Positions 1 to 11,459 are shown, counted from the first letter of the stretch. The stretch: 64,000 nucleotides of DNA from Cladocopium goreaui (GCA_947184155.2 CAMXCT020002727.1:24752-88751), one strand, 5' to 3'. Notes: generated by a model not told the origin, from the letters alone. A program made the numbers and translations.

Positions 1-88
1 GACTAAGATTAATGATGTTTACTCTTAACCTTCTAATTATGGGATTTGAAACTATATGGAAGATCATGGGACGATGTATATCTACATA

Positions 89-205
89 TACCCTCTGGTT
101 ATGACTAACAGTTTGCCATGGAAGCCATGGCCCATAGAAATAGATGGTTTACCTATTAATAGCATGGTGATTTTCCATGGCTATGTTAGTCATAACCAGA
201 TGGTA
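89..205. repeat. MITE-1 palindromic element
   Basis: The element starts TACCCTCTGGTT and ends AACCAGATGGTA, with the two halves broadly complementary. It belongs to a family of about twenty copies in this window. The outer TA on each side fits the TA target duplication of Tc1/mariner-type MITEs, which is an inference from family knowledge. Nothing else in 1-1026 looks coding. Confidence 0.75.
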
Positions 206-1026
206 GGATTAATGTTTAGTCTTAACCTGCTAATTATTGGGCTACCTAATTTTGACCCATACCCATGGCTATAATTTATTCCGTAGAATGAGTAAATTCT
301 ACAATCCATGCTGTGTTGTTTGCTTGAATGTGCAGATTTTTTTACACATCTGAGATGGACAGAATTCCAAAGAATGTTGATACATCTACGTGACATATAC
401 ACATTATTGAACATTGGAATATACAGAATGGACGTCACTTCTTACATGAAAATCTAGACGTATATTGAGATCTACACACATTAATGGGATGTAAGGGTGT
501 AAATGGATAGATTTCTATATCTACATGGCGAGCTCATGGGATATGTTTTTTGTTCAACAAATGGAGGTGCAGTATACGGGAGATAATGGAAGATAATGGG
601 AATATCATGCTAGCCCCAAATAACCATTGAATAATGGGGTAGCCTGCTTTCAGACGAAGGCAAATCGATCTTGTCTAAACATATTACACACGCATTACTA
701 TTCTCCAAAACCCATTTTTTTATCATTCCTTTTAAAGGGGGTCAATGAACAATATATATATAACATCATCTAATACCACCTCATTTATAATCCCATTGTA
801 TATTTGGTAACTAATCTCTTCAAATCACACTCTTGGTTTCCCTTTTGCTGTCCTGTTTGGATATCTAGGCTGTGCGGCAGTGTCTTGTCTCCTAGGCTTC
901 ACTCAAATGTAAGAAACTTATGATGATTGCAGTTGAGCGTTGGAAAGGTTAAGCATGTACAGTAGAATACAAAGGAATATATTTTATATTCTTGAGAATA
1001 TGATATCATATATTATTCAACGTATA

Positions 1027-1266
1027 TTAAATTAGCATTCCTTCGTATATTAATATAAATATCATATCAAGATAATATCTTCTCGAGAATACTACGGAAT
1101 GCACACACTCGCCACAAATGCTTTTCTGCACGCATGGTCTGTGCTTTAATCCATCAACACAAACCAGTCGCAAAGCAGCCTTAGTTGATGGAGTAAACTT
1201 AGTTTTCGAAACTTCTCCAAAGGTATTCCTAAACAACTGATTGATAAATTCCGCCTTTGCAAGCTC
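1027..1266 (-). CDS. Terminal exon of an unrecognised gene, with stop
   Basis: The exon opens after an acceptor reading GTTAACAG and runs 79 codons to a TAA at 1027-1029. The protein begins ELAKAEFINQLFRNTFGE and continues VSKTKFTPSTKAALRLV. It is mixed, lysine-rich and has four cysteines near the C-terminus (RPCVQKSICGECV). The composition looks coding, but I recognise no family. It is probably the 3' end of the minus-strand gene whose exons lie at 1.3-18 kb. The preceding exon sits almost directly upstream in a different frame (see findings). Confidence 0.6.
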   Translation of the reverse strand, partial: ELAKAEFINQLFRNTFGEVSKTKFTPSTKAALRLVCVDGLKHRPCVQKSICGECVHSVVFSRRYYLDMIFILIYEGMLI

Positions 1267-1269
1267 CTG

Positions 1270-1348
1270 TTAACTAGATTCTCAGCCGAACAACGCCCCG
1301 CCCAATCTTCCAATATCTTCCACACCGCCTGCCCCTCTTGTTTTGCCT
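1270..1348 (-). CDS. Internal exon, unrecognised
   Basis: The exon follows the acceptor ACCTTGCCAG and encodes AKQEGQAVWKILEDWAG then RCSAENLVN, a helix-like amphipathic segment. The acceptor and amino-acid composition support coding. No ordinary-length intron can fit between it and the terminal exon at 1266, so the two are either joined by a tiny intron or separated by a one-base indel. Confidence 0.5.
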
Positions 1349-1614
1349 CTGGCAAGGTTGATGAAGGTTGACAACTTGGGGGTGCAGGAGTGGTTATGAT
1401 TCTAATGACTCTAATCTCCGTGAGATGGGATATAACCCCAACAAGTACAACTTACAACCCACTTATTGGTGGAACTGCACCCTACAGTTGGTGACGTGGA
1501 AATTCCCTGGCCGTCATCATCTTAATACTACTTCGGCTACTGTGCCAAATGCTGGGTAGTATAGCAAACCATTGGATTTTAGAATTTCGACTCACGTGTT
1601 GGAAATGTTGCCTC

Positions 1615-1840
1615 ACAATATATATATAATGTATATATATATATATGTATATATATATATGTATATATATATATGTATGTATATATATATGTATATATGT
1701 ATGTATATATATATATATATTTATGTATGTATATATATATGTATATATATATATGTATACATGTATGTATATATATATGTATATATATATATGTATATGT
1801 GTATATATATACATGTGTATATATTATATACACATACTAA
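1615..1840. repeat. TA/TATG-rich microsatellite
   Basis: About 225 bp of alternating TATATG and TATATA. The long Tyr/Ile open frames across it on both strands are by-products of the repeat. Confidence 0.9.
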
Positions 1841-1887
1841 TATATACTAACTATACACACCCACATCAGTATGTCAATATCATGTAC

Positions 1888-1963
1888 TGGATCCAGGGAC
1901 CCCTTGCTGCGAACTTGCGGGCGCCTTGTTGGCACTGGCCATGAGGCTGCCAACGCGGAAAAC
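1888..1963 (-). CDS. Internal exon, unrecognised
   Basis: The acceptor TTTCCCAG precedes 76 bp coding for [15 protein letters not shown] then [13 protein letters not shown] donor (GTACAT) follows. Both splice motifs and the low-bias protein support an exon. Function is unknown. Confidence 0.45.
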
Positions 1964-2721
1964 CTGGGAAACAAGCGGAAGCATGGCAACTTTACATTGG
2001 AATAAGTGATTACTTAGAATAAGTATGTTGACATACTTGGAATGTGCCAATACTTGGTGATATACTTGGAATATTGGAATTTGATTGTGAAATACTTGGT
2101 GATATAATATGAAATACTTGCAATATGATCGGATCTGTAGTGGTGCTTATAAAGATTTCAGTGGGGATTTATTGTTCTACTTTTTTGGGGATAAGTTTAT
2201 ATCATTTGGTATGACAGAAATGGTGATGGTAATGGGGATTTAAGCATCATGTCTACATTTTTCATCATGAAAAAAATGGAATTCATGTGCCAAGTGTCGT
2301 ACAACAAACCAAAAAACATGTGAGAAACCGTGTTCAAAACCCTCTGTCCTCCCTTTAGACTGTGCGGTTGAGAACGGGATTACCAGCTCTTCGATTCCGA
2401 TCATCTCAAATGAAGGTACCCTCTGGTAAACGTTAACAAAAAGCTATGGAAAATCACAATTGTTTATGGGTAAATCCACTATTTCTATGGGCATTTTCAA
2501 TGGCTATGTTAATTTACCAGAGACGTAGTATAATCCCCGAACGAACCATCAACGAACAGGAGTTTTGAACACTGCTCAAGGCATCTTCCTATTGAGACAA
2601 TGAAGTAGATTGCCCGGTCGTCTTCCAATCATTTTCTTGATGGAACTGATGGAACATGAGAAAAAACACATGCTCCCAGTAGACTCAGTACATTCCCAGG
2701 TTCTGGTCGATTAACCGGATT
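1964..2721. other. Non-coding stretch with one MITE-1 copy
   Basis: This looks like intron or spacer. It holds short degenerate ATACTTGG repeats at about 2010-2120 and a MITE-1 copy at 2417-2527 (TACCCTCTGGTAA to a decayed end). No supported exon was seen. Confidence 0.5.
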
Positions 2722-2824
2722 AAGCCATGCTATATGTCATCGACTCAGCAATTCCAGGTTGAGGAAAAATCCGCTCCTCATCATTGGGATGGCTCTCTTT
2801 GTGCTCCAATGCTTCAGCTTTTTT
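2722..2824 (-). CDS. Internal exon, unrecognised
   Basis: After the acceptor TTGGGCCAG the frame encodes KKAEALEHKESHPNDEER then IFPQPGIAESM. It is a charged, helix-prone stretch typical of real coding sequence. The 3' boundary is uncertain. Confidence 0.5.
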
Positions 2825-3307
2825 CTGGCCCAATTGGATTTCTTAAATTATATATAGGGCAACCCCGACCCCCCAATCCAAGTACGATCATTTTCTAAGG
2901 CATCCTGCATGGGACAAACCCACTTGGGATTGGCTGGACCAAACAAATTTATGATCTCCCCAGTAGCTTCTCTGGTAAATCCTGGAAAATCAAAGGTCAC
3001 CTTCAGCCCAGATTCAACAATTCGATCCTCACTATATCCCCATCATATCCCCATCTATCACCAGAAAATGCTGGCTTCTATGAGGTTAAACATGCCAATC
3101 CCATTGATATCCCAGTAATTTCAATAAATCCCACACAATAGCTAAGGGATATATCCCCATGAAATATCCCGTGTTCACTGGTTCAATTTCCATAAATTCC
3201 TTTTCAAAACCTGTTGCACATCATATTGAACCTGTTGAACTATATTAAACTATCCACAGTTCTTCCAAATACTTAAAGGTTATATCATATCATATGTATA
3301 TACTATA

Positions 3308-3430
3308 TATCTGGGTAAATTACAGTATTTCACTAACCTGAATCTTGCGGCCATGTGGGGATGATTTCACTTATTAACCATCATCTATGGTGAGGTCGTA
3401 GTGAGGTTGTTATCAAATTTACCCAGATAT
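3308..3430. repeat. Palindromic element, CTGGGTAAATT family
   Basis: Starts CTGGGTAAATTACAG and ends AAATTTACCCAGA, with internal CACTAACCTGAA and GTGAGGT blocks. A close relative lies at 39170-39280 and a decayed one at 48765-48870. This is a second MITE-like family. Confidence 0.6.
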
Positions 3431-3431
3431 G

Positions 3432-3538
3432 TACCATCTGGTAAACTAACATAACTATGGAACATCACCATTTATGATGGGTAAATCCACTATAAATCAC
3501 CATTTTCAATAGCAAACTGTTAGATTTACCAGAGGGTA
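3432..3538. repeat. MITE-1 palindromic element
   Basis: TACCATCTGGTAA to TTACCAGAGGGTA, 107 bp, directly next to the CTGGGTAAATT-family element. Confidence 0.8.
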
Positions 3539-3561
3539 AATCATATCAAGACCCCAGATAA

Positions 3562-3596
<35 letters not shown>

Positions 3597-3659
3597 CATA
3601 CAACATATCCTTCCCCTATGGATGGTTTATTTCATGGAAAACCCATCTGGTTATTTAAC

Positions 3660-3772
3660 ACGTCTTTCCCACGTCTCGGACGCTGTGCTGTGCGCCCCGG
3701 ACGCTGTGCAAGTCTTCGGGATCCAAGACCTTGGACGACTTGGGCTCTGTGGGCGGTTTGACCGGGCGGATG
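3660..3772 (-). CDS. Probable exon, unrecognised
   Basis: The minus frame encodes PVKPPTEPKSSKVLDPED then LHSVRGAQHSVRDVGKTC before a stop. The GC-rich, unbiased segment stands out from AT-rich surroundings. Splice ends are not resolved; possible acceptors are CCCACAG and sites upstream. Confidence 0.45.
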
Positions 3773-3829
3773 GAAAAAAAAACATCGTTTAAAATGGGTA
3801 GAACACATATAAAACGATGTTATACCCAT

Positions 3830-4150
3830 GATAAGTTGGATATATCATATATAATCATATATAACATCGATGATAAGTTGGATATATGAATTTAAAATGG
3901 TTTATAACATGATATATCCAACTTATCATATAATATTGGTATATGATAATTGGATATAATTGGATATATGGGTATAATCATCTAATATTATATCATATTA
4001 ATGATCCACCACATCATATTATATCCAACTTTATCGTATAATATAACATGATATTTTTGAGGATATAATAGGATAAATCAACATATATTTAATATATTAT
4101 CCATATGGGTAGATATAATATAACACTATAGATAATTTATGGATAAACCA
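3830..4150. other. AT-rich degenerate repeats
   Basis: Repeated variants of ATATCCAACTTATCAT and its complement, forming many small inverted repeats. I see no coding sequence here or in 4150-4900. Confidence 0.55.
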
Positions 4151-4922
4151 TGATAAAACTATCTAACATAGGATATTTCATAGCCCTATAGATAATGCAT
4201 AGATTATTTCGGGATAGGAAATTGCAGTTCCGCGGATATGAATTTTCACAATGGCTTGTAGACACCATCATTTTTTTACCATACAACCAACGATTCATGA
4301 GATAGATAACAAACAGAGAATGGAAACAAAACCGACGTTCCATGAACATTTTCTAGGGAAGAAACGTTCACGTTTTTTTGGATGGACGACAACGTTGGGC
4401 GCGTTTTTTTGCATCAGAAATTGGAAGGTCATGGGGCACCAAAAGCCATCATTTTATGGAATGCAATGTAATTAGTGGGGCATCCAGATATAAATATGTT
4501 GCAACAATGTGATTAGAGTGTGGTACTGGGCCAAGGACTGTTTTCAGTCCAACCCATACATCCAAAAAACACTCATGATCATGGACAAAAAGTTGTTCAT
4601 TGAAACAACCAAAAAGGCCTTCCCCCAATATCAGGACATGAGATTTGCAATGATGTTAATTACTGATGTTACTTTGATTTGTCCTGGGTCTCATCACAAG
4701 ACACTCCCATTGACCTCCAATTGAAGTGGACTGATGAACATTGTACTGTACAACTTGATTTAGGCTACGGACTAACATGACAAAGACCAATCAGGTTTCA
4801 ACTCTTCATACAGAAAGTTCATTGCACGTAAAACAACCTGCATTAACATGCTAAGAAATAAACAGTTCCTACATGTTCCTACTAGGAGTATCTGAAGTAC
4901 ATGACTTCTCCTCTACTCTCAC

Positions 4923-5025
4923 TTCCAGCAACCACAGGAGGACTGTTTGTTGGATGCAGTACTTCCCAATTCCACTTGCCCTGTCGTCCTTAGGAGAATC
5001 TGCCAATCAGCTTCTTCTCCAATAT
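4923..5025 (-). CDS. Internal exon, unrecognised
   Basis: The frame runs DIGEEADWQILLRTTGQVE then LGSTASNKQSSCGCW and ends at the donor GTGAGA. The acceptor is probably TCAAG. An overlapping minus frame gives a less natural sequence. Confidence 0.5.
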
Positions 5026-5224
5026 CTTGACTCTACCTGTAGTGTAATCTTCCTGCAATTGGATACCAATATATATATATACCAACGACTATACCCCATT
5101 ATTGTTAAAACCATGTCAAACCCGTTTTGTTGCTGTAGTTTCGTCCACTTCCACTGAGTTTCAAGCTAACGGGTCGAATATGGACTCTCCAAAATCTTCA
5201 TCTTCTGATGAGGACGAGTCGGAA

Positions 5225-5300
5225 AGCCGCGCGTCTTAGGGTTCGGCGAGACATGACCAGCTGAACTTTGCTGACCAGCTCCAAGTCTTGTCCACAAAAG
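5225..5300 (-). CDS. Possible exon, weak
   Basis: The minus frame gives VQLVMSRRTLRRAAFRLV, a basic segment. The plus frame here also gives a short acidic ORF (MDSPKSSSSDEDESESRAS), so strand is uncertain. Splice sites are not clear. Confidence 0.25.
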
Positions 5301-5499
5301 GTAGAATTCGAAACAGTTGGGCTGTAAAAACTACAACTAACCAGAAGGACGTGATAGGATAATGGGACATACATGCAGTCAGAGTGAAAAACATAGTTCA
5401 ACATGATATTGTAGTATATTATATATATATTATTTCAATATCATTTCTATTTTCATGGCTTTGTCCAAGATGGGAGGATTTAAATCTACTCAAAGTTAT

Positions 5500-5656
5500 G
5501 TCAAGTTGCACCGAAACTCTGAAATGGCTCCGCTCGGCTCCGCTCGGCTTGCACCGTCACTGCTGAGGGTTTACTGCTGAGTTTCCAGCTGGCAACAGAG
5601 ACATCCATATCACGTACCAACAGCCTCAGCTGGAATCCCAGGGCGGTGATGGCTCC
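5500..5656 (-). CDS. Internal exon, unrecognised
   Basis: A clear acceptor (CAATTGCCAG) opens GAITALGFQLRLL. A donor GTACGT after 39 bp (exon end 5618) would close a mini-exon. Otherwise the frame stays open to about 5500 as VRDMDVSVASWKLSSKP and onward. The 39-bp form is favoured by the strong donor. Confidence 0.5.
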
Positions 5657-5814
5657 CTGGCAATTGGAATCGATTGAAAGTTCTTTAAGGTTGCTTTTCC
5701 AACACATGGAAGACATCAATACTGTAAATATCAATAAATTACAAATTACCTTCCATAACTTGTATAGAACTTCAAAAGGGGTATCAACGTTTCAGGCTGC
5801 TCAAATTTGTCGAG

Positions 5815-5870
5815 CTCCGCTGGGCGCCAAGTGACACAGAGGAGGAGCGTTTTCTTCTTCGAGGAATTCC
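5815..5870 (-). CDS. Internal exon, unrecognised
   Basis: Opens after the acceptor GTGATCTCCAG and encodes EFLEEENAPPLCHLAP. A GC donor (TTG|GCGCCC) is possible near 5823. The coding composition is good; function is unknown. Confidence 0.45.
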
Positions 5871-6282
5871 CTGGAGATCACGCTCAACAGCTGAACCAGC
5901 AGCAACAAAACCACAACCACAATAGGAACACAAAAACAATGATGGTTTTATGATGGTTTATGATGGTTTTCTGCTTGGTGGTGCAATAACCATCTTTAAA
6001 AATGATGGAGTTCGTCAATGGGAAAATGATTGTCCCATTATCCCATAATGTTGAGTCCTGATTAGTACCTAGGGTCGCTATTGTGGCAATTTTTTCCAAA
6101 TTATTCTGAAACTCATGTATTGTTTGGAGGGTTCGCTTTTGTGGCAAAACAAAATTGGGAGAGCCCTTTTTTTTGCAAAAAAAACTGTAATTGCTGAGAG
6201 GCATTTTTTCTCAAAAACGCTGTAGCTCAGTCAATTTTTTGCTCATCTCCCTATCTGAGCCTGTAAATGCATCTCTATCTGA

Positions 6283-7260
6283 GTAGGTTTGTTTGCTGGG
6301 TTCACTATTGCAGCAAGCTGTGCCAGAGCAGCCCCTGAAGAAGGGAAGCAAGCCATTTCCAAAATTGCCAAATTCAAACTGCAAGCCTTTCCCAAAAGAA
6401 CCAATCCCTTATTAAACCCTTATTAAAGAACAGCTTTCCCACAATTTTCCAAGGCCCTGGACCAGTAGAGGCCCCATTTCACTTTAGTAGGTTTGTTTGC
6501 TGGGTTCACTATTGCAGCAAGCTGTGCCAGAGCAGCCCCTGAAGAAGGGAAGCAAGCCATTTCCAAAATTGCCAAATTCAAACTGCAAGCCTTTCCCAAA
6601 AGAACCAATCCCTTATTAAACCCTTATTAAAGAACAGCTTTCCCACAATTTTCCAAGGCCCTGGACCAGTAGAGGCCCCATTTCACTTTAGTAGGTTTGT
6701 TTGCTGGGTTCACTATTGCAGCAAGCTGTGCCAGAGCAGCCCCTGAAGAAGGGAAGCAAGCCATTTCCAAAATTGCCAAATTCAAACTGCAAGCCTTTCC
6801 CAAAAGAACCAATCCCTTATTAAACCCTTATTAAAGAACAGCTTTCCCACAATTTTCCAAGGCCCTGGACCAGTAGAGGCCCCATTTCACTTTAGTAGGT
6901 TTGTTTGCTGGGTTCACTATTGCAGCAAGCTGTGCCAGAGCAGCCCCTGGAAGCCCAGAAGGGAAGCAAGCCTTTTCCAAAATTGCCAAATTCAAACTCC
7001 AAGCCTTTCCCAAAGGAGCCAATCCCTTATTAAACCCTTATTAAAGAACAGCTTTTCCACAATTTTCCAAGGCCCTGGACCAGGAGAGGCCCCATTTCAC
7101 TTTAGTAGGTTTGTTTGCTGGGTTCACTATTGCAGCAAGCTGTGCCAGAGCAGCCCCTGGAAGCCCAGAAGGGAAGCAAGCCTGTTCCAAAATTGCCAAA
7201 TTCAAACTCCAAGCCTTTCCCAAAGGATATTGAACCCTTATTAAAGAACAGCTTTTCCAC
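6283..7260. repeat. 204-bp tandem repeat, about 4.7 copies
   Basis: The unit begins GTAGGTTTGTTTGCTGGG. Copies start at about 6283, 6487, 6691, 6895 and 7105. The first three periods are exactly 204 bp. The fourth is 210 because the two rightmost copies carry a 6-bp insert. On the minus strand each unit contains an acceptor-like CTTCTTCAG or GCTTCCAG followed by an open frame GAALAQLAAIVNPANKPT. The right end abuts the 9-bp array. Confidence 0.9.
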
Positions 7261-7776
7261 TAGTACTACAAGTACTACAAGTACTACAAGTACTACAAGT
7301 ACTACAAGTACTACAAGTACTACTACAAGTACTACAAGTACTACAAGTACTACAAGTACTACAAGTACTACATGTACTACAAGTACAAGTACCACAAGTA
7401 CTACAAGTACTACAAGTACTACAAGTACTACAAGTACTACAAGTACTACAAGTACTACAAGTACTACAAGTACTACAAGTACTACAAGTACTACAAGTAC
7501 TACAAGTACTACAAGTACTACAAGTACTACAAGTACTACAAGTACTACAAGTACTACAAGTACTACAAGTACTACAAGTACTACAAGTACTACAAGTACT
7601 ACAAGTACTACAAGTACTACAAGTACTACAAGTACTACAAGTACTACAAGTACTACAAGTACTACAAGTACTACAAGTACTACAAGTACTACAAGTACTA
7701 CAAGTACTACAAGTACTACAAGTACTACAAGTACTACAAGTACTACAAGTACTACAAGTACTACAACTACAAATAC
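7258..7776. repeat. 9-bp satellite (TACTACAAG)n
   Basis: Over fifty near-perfect copies of TACTACAAG, with a few irregular units near 7318-7390. Every unit creates the palindrome AGTACT. The Ser/Thr, Tyr/Lys, Cys/Ser and Val/Leu frames over it are repeat artefacts. Confidence 0.95.
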
Positions 7777-7910
7777 CTTCATCGGCAAAAAAAAACAATA
7801 GTAATTAGATTTCAATTGTAGCCAATTGAAATCCTTACTTAATTGAGGATATGTTTTTCTTTTGGGAAGAAATTTTTGACTTTCTACTTTAAAGAGAGTC
7901 CAGAAATAGT

Positions 7911-8000
7911 TTGGGGGGGGGGGGGCCACACACTAATCAGGACGCAACATTATATGAAATGGAAAATACAAAATTCATGTTTGAAACCACCAACCAGAAC
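7911..8000. repeat. Partial MITE-2 copy behind a G-run
   Basis: After a run of about 13 G the sequence reads AAAATTCATGTTTG then AAACCACCAACCAGA, the right half of the MITE-2 family. Confidence 0.5.
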
Positions 8001-8097
8001 ATCTGCATCTGCAAAAAAGGAGAAAAAATGACCCAGGAAGTCCTTTTTTAACCCCTTTTCTCCTCCGTATCCCTTTTTTAAATAGGAAATCAATGGA

Positions 8098-8170
8098 ATC
8101 AACAAAAATGACCCGTGCTGCACGTCCTCTTCCTTCATCTGCGCGATATGTTCAGCCCAAGCCAGAAAGA
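8098..8170 (-). CDS. Probable exon, unrecognised
   Basis: The minus frame encodes FLAWAEHIAQMKEEDVQHG, a convincing amphipathic stretch. Boundaries are approximate. Confidence 0.4.
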
Positions 8171-8474
8171 CCTATGGATCGGTGAAAAGTGAAGAGACAA
8201 TACTGAATGTAAATACATGTTTCATAAATATATATATATATAAATATATCGAAAATGATTCAGAAAATTGAGACTGATAACTTCAGAAACGGATTTTTAT
8301 GATGTTTCATGATGTTCCATACACATGGAGAAAACATCAGCACGGTGAACGTCGAAAACAACAGCAAACATGTATGATTCCGCGGTAATTACATGGTTAC
8401 ATGGTTTGTTCTACGAAATAGACTGAAATGGACGTTCATTCAGTTCAAACGGTCAAAACCCATCATCATACTCC

Positions 8475-8545
8475 TGCGTGCCAGTCATTGAGTGTCATAC
8501 CCTCTTCTGCCAGAATTGTCTTCAGTCTATGTCTCAAAGTTAATT
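8475..8545 (-). CDS. Probable exon, unrecognised
   Basis: The minus frame encodes LRHRLKTILAEEGMTLND then WHAGV before a stop. The composition looks coding; splice ends are not resolved. Confidence 0.4.
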
Positions 8546-8729
8546 ATTTCACAAAAATCACACACAGAAATCAAAGCTAGTTGGTAGTTTCAGCCCCCTG
8601 ATTTTTTGGGTCAGTATGAGTCAGTTTTGCACTTTGCAGTACTCACGGAGCTATGCCAGTAGCCAGGTTTACGTGCTGTCACTATGAGTCAATGGGGATT
8701 ATCATGACTGGTAGGATGGAACATAAAAC

Positions 8730-8845
8730 ACATTTCAAAAACCACCAAGATTTGCGTTGCAACAGTATCACCGCTTCGAACTGCATCATATCCGCCTCAC
8801 ACATCTCAAACATCGCAAGTGAGCCAAGAAAGTTATCTCCGGTTT
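8730..8845 (-). CDS. Probable exon, unrecognised
   Basis: The minus frame encodes NFLGSLAMFEMCEADMMQ then FEAVILLQRKSW. It is hydrophobic and acidic, with several methionines. It is stop-free over about 40 codons, with boundaries approximate. Confidence 0.45.
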
Positions 8846-9001
8846 TCACATGCCAGACAAATAATATACTGGTTGGTTAAGAATGGAATCACAATTGTGA
8901 CGGTTAGTTAGAGTTAGTTCATAATTCCCAACGAACCAGCAATTATAACCAACCTACATTGACCCATCATCAGGGGTCTATTCAAATATATATGAAATGG
9001 C

Positions 9002-9113
9002 TACCCTCTGGTAATTTGTTACATAGCTATTGAAAATGGCCATTGATAGTTAACATTTAGCCATTAAAAAATGTGATTTTCCGTGGCCATGTAAACGTTT
9101 TCCAGGCCGGGTA
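9002..9113. repeat. MITE-1 palindromic element
   Basis: TACCCTCTGGTAATTT at the left; the right end is the variant CCAGGCCGGGTA, which is also found at 41914. Confidence 0.75.
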
Positions 9114-9492
9114 ACTTCTGTTTTACTATCGAGCCTCGTAGACCACACGGCGAGCAAAGCTAAATGGTCGCAGAAAGCCGGCAGCTGGCCTGTCAGGCGA
9201 TCGATTCCCTTCCCTCGAATGGAATATTGAAGGGTATTAATGGGAAAATTAGCTTGTACCCATGGAATATACCATTATATACATAGTTGTATTCATGGGT
9301 ATGAATGGGTATGATAATGGAATATAACTTATAATTATATGATTGGTCATGTAAATACTTAAATCATTTAGATCGCTTCCCCCTAGTATTAAACACCCCC
9401 AAGAATGGTGGATGTAGGGGATGAAACCAACATAGCACTGGGACAAGAACCATGGGGGTTTTCTGACAAAAAGTGCCAAACGCCCGGCCTAC

Positions 9493-9565
9493 TTGCGTCT
9501 CTTTGAAAGACATTGGTCTCTTGCCTCTGCCGCTGCCACACAAATGCGAACGTATGGCGCAGTTT
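9493..9565 (-). CDS. Internal exon, unrecognised
   Basis: The acceptor GTTTTCAAG and a GT donor (GTAGGC) bracket 73 bp coding for TAPYVRICVAAAEARDQC then LSKRR. Splice motifs and composition agree. Confidence 0.5.
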
Positions 9566-9699
9566 CTTGAAAACACCAACAGCAAAAGGAGTGGAATCTC
9601 CTGAGCAAATATAGTATAATATAGTTATATAGTAAGTTATAGTATAGATATATATGATATATAGCTATATAGATTATATAGTGGATCCAATCATCATAT

Positions 9700-9795
9700 A
9701 TCTACTGATAAGAGCTATCAACATTTGCAGCTGAGATTGTCGCCCCTTCTGCTCCATGTACTTCCCCATCTGTGTGCCAGCCTTTCCAGATGTCA
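9700..9795 (-). CDS. Probable exon, unrecognised
   Basis: The minus frame encodes KAGTQMGKYMEQKGRQSQ then LQMLIALI. It is a basic helix-like segment, with boundaries approximate. Confidence 0.45.
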
Positions 9796-10179
9796 ACTAA
9801 TTTCATGAGCAAAATATATCCAAGGTGAAAATAACACGTTGCAAACTTCAAATGTCTTATCTTCAGGATCTTTACAAGCTAGATTACACTCCGGTAAAGT
9901 AACATAGACCCTGAAAATGGATCATTCTTCGATTTTTAGTGGGAACTAATCTTACACCCGCCTATTTCGCAGGGTTTATGTAAACTTGAGGGATGGTATA
10001 TGTTTGGATATGTCCAACTGCACATGCTGTACTGTAGGATGTCAAGCTGTGTTTTCAGAGGGCCACAGAACGGCCCTATGGAGAATAAGTGCGAACACAT
10101 TGCAGCCAAAGCACTGGGTAAGAATAAAAGTTTATCCTAAAACACGTGCCACAATACAGATCTTTATTTGGAGCTTCCA

Positions 10180-10285
10180 AAACATGGGGGTACCCCAAAC
10201 TGAATGGTTGATTATGGACAACCAGAAAATAACATAGATTATTTATCTAATTGGGGGTACCCCCATGACTTAGGAAACCACTAGA
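10180..10285. repeat. Palindromic element, GGGGGTACCCC family
   Basis: Ends in GGGGGTACCCC on both sides and TAGGAAACC at the right. Relatives lie at 14505-14601 (best copy), 19380-19505, 25938-25980 (partial) and 35825-35905. Confidence 0.6.
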
Positions 10286-10317
10286 CTCTATTTTGCAATA
10301 CTTCTTTGTTATAGGTT

Positions 10318-10394
10318 GCAAATCCCAACTGCGGCTGCATGGAGGATTTTTGAAGCACCTACTGCAACATCAGCTGCTATCTGGTCATATCGAG
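10318..10394 (-). CDS. Internal exon, unrecognised
   Basis: After the acceptor CAGGACAG the frame reads RYDQIAADVAVGASKIL then HAAAVGICNL. It is alanine-rich and helix-like, with excellent coding composition. The donor is unclear. Confidence 0.5.
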
Positions 10395-10746
10395 CTGTCC
10401 TGAACCATAGGAAACACTAGTGGAATTTCAAACATCAATTCAGGTTCAAAAAAGTCAATGTAAGAAACTCCCGAATGGCATTCTGTTTTCATGATGTGCA
10501 AAGGCATCAACCCGGCAAGGACTTGCTGGACATGTGCCAAGCTCATGGATTGTGATAAGTTCAATATATAAAGGATAGTATAACCCCCCCACATAATCAT
10601 CAACCATCAAGGGTTTTGAAACCTCATAGTATATATTTTCATTTCTGCTCTTTAAAGCCTATACATAGCCATATTATATACCATGTTCATACCATGTTCC
10701 ATGTTCCATAAAGTTCAACCATCAGGGGTTTAGCAGCCCCTGCTCA

Positions 10747-10804
10747 TGACATTTCTGAGCTGCCCGCTTGCAGTTCATGCGACTCTTCAATCAGTAAACG
10801 ATTC
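10747..10804 (-). CDS. Internal exon, unrecognised
   Basis: A textbook acceptor (TTTTTTTCCTCGCAG) precedes NRLLIEESHELQAGSSEM. A GC donor within CTGCAAGC is possible. Confidence 0.5.
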
Positions 10805-11020
10805 CTGCGAGGAAAAAAATGCGGTGCAGTTCGATGTTTTTTGTCCCGTCTTCAGACCAGTGCCCTGGTTCGCAACCCATGCTACACTGTGGTGTCCCCT
10901 GGTTATGTTTGTTGGTTTAGCAACGCCATTAACTAGTAACTTTATCATCATTGATCTACCACAATCCATAGCCGTATTCGTATGTATTAACTATAAAGCA
11001 ACTGAGCATAACTGAGCTAT

Positions 11021-11127
11021 ACTGGTTGGTGGTTTCAACCCCTCTGAAAAAATATGAAAGTCAGTTGGGATTATTGTTCCCAATATATGGAAAGTCGTAA
11101 AATTCATGTTCCAAACCACCAACCAGT
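11021..11127. repeat. MITE-2 palindromic element
   Basis: ACTGGTTGGTGGTTT at the left and AAACCACCAACCAGT at the right, with internal CCCCTCTGAAAAA. Other copies: 18107-18221, 29769-29870 (truncated), 35116-35220, 37477-37588 and 58590-58694. Confidence 0.8.
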
Positions 11128-11459
11128 ATGGTTTTCACTTGCGATATCGATTGATCATCATTGATCATTGATCCATAATGATCCATATCCACATGCCAGT
11201 ACTTGGATTTTCTGAATCCATACCATTCATTAACTAGTTCGTTATATCATGTTATATCTACCATAAACCATAGAATTCAGCCATTTATAGGTTCCAGTCA
11301 CCACCAAGCACTATAACATTCTGTTGAGCCTTTTTGGGCCCAAAATAAGTGTTGAGACTAGTGGCCTAACCCTGGGGGATCCATCCCGATCAACTGGTTG
11401 AAACTTCTGAAAAAATCGCCAGAAATCAGCAGAATTCTGGAAGTTCACGGAGAAACTGG

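Noticed and set aside
7115..7929. Long Ser/Thr, Tyr/Lys, Val/Leu and Cys/Ser ORFs
   Set aside because: All frames of the 9-bp array are open because the unit has no stop; there is no evidence for translation.
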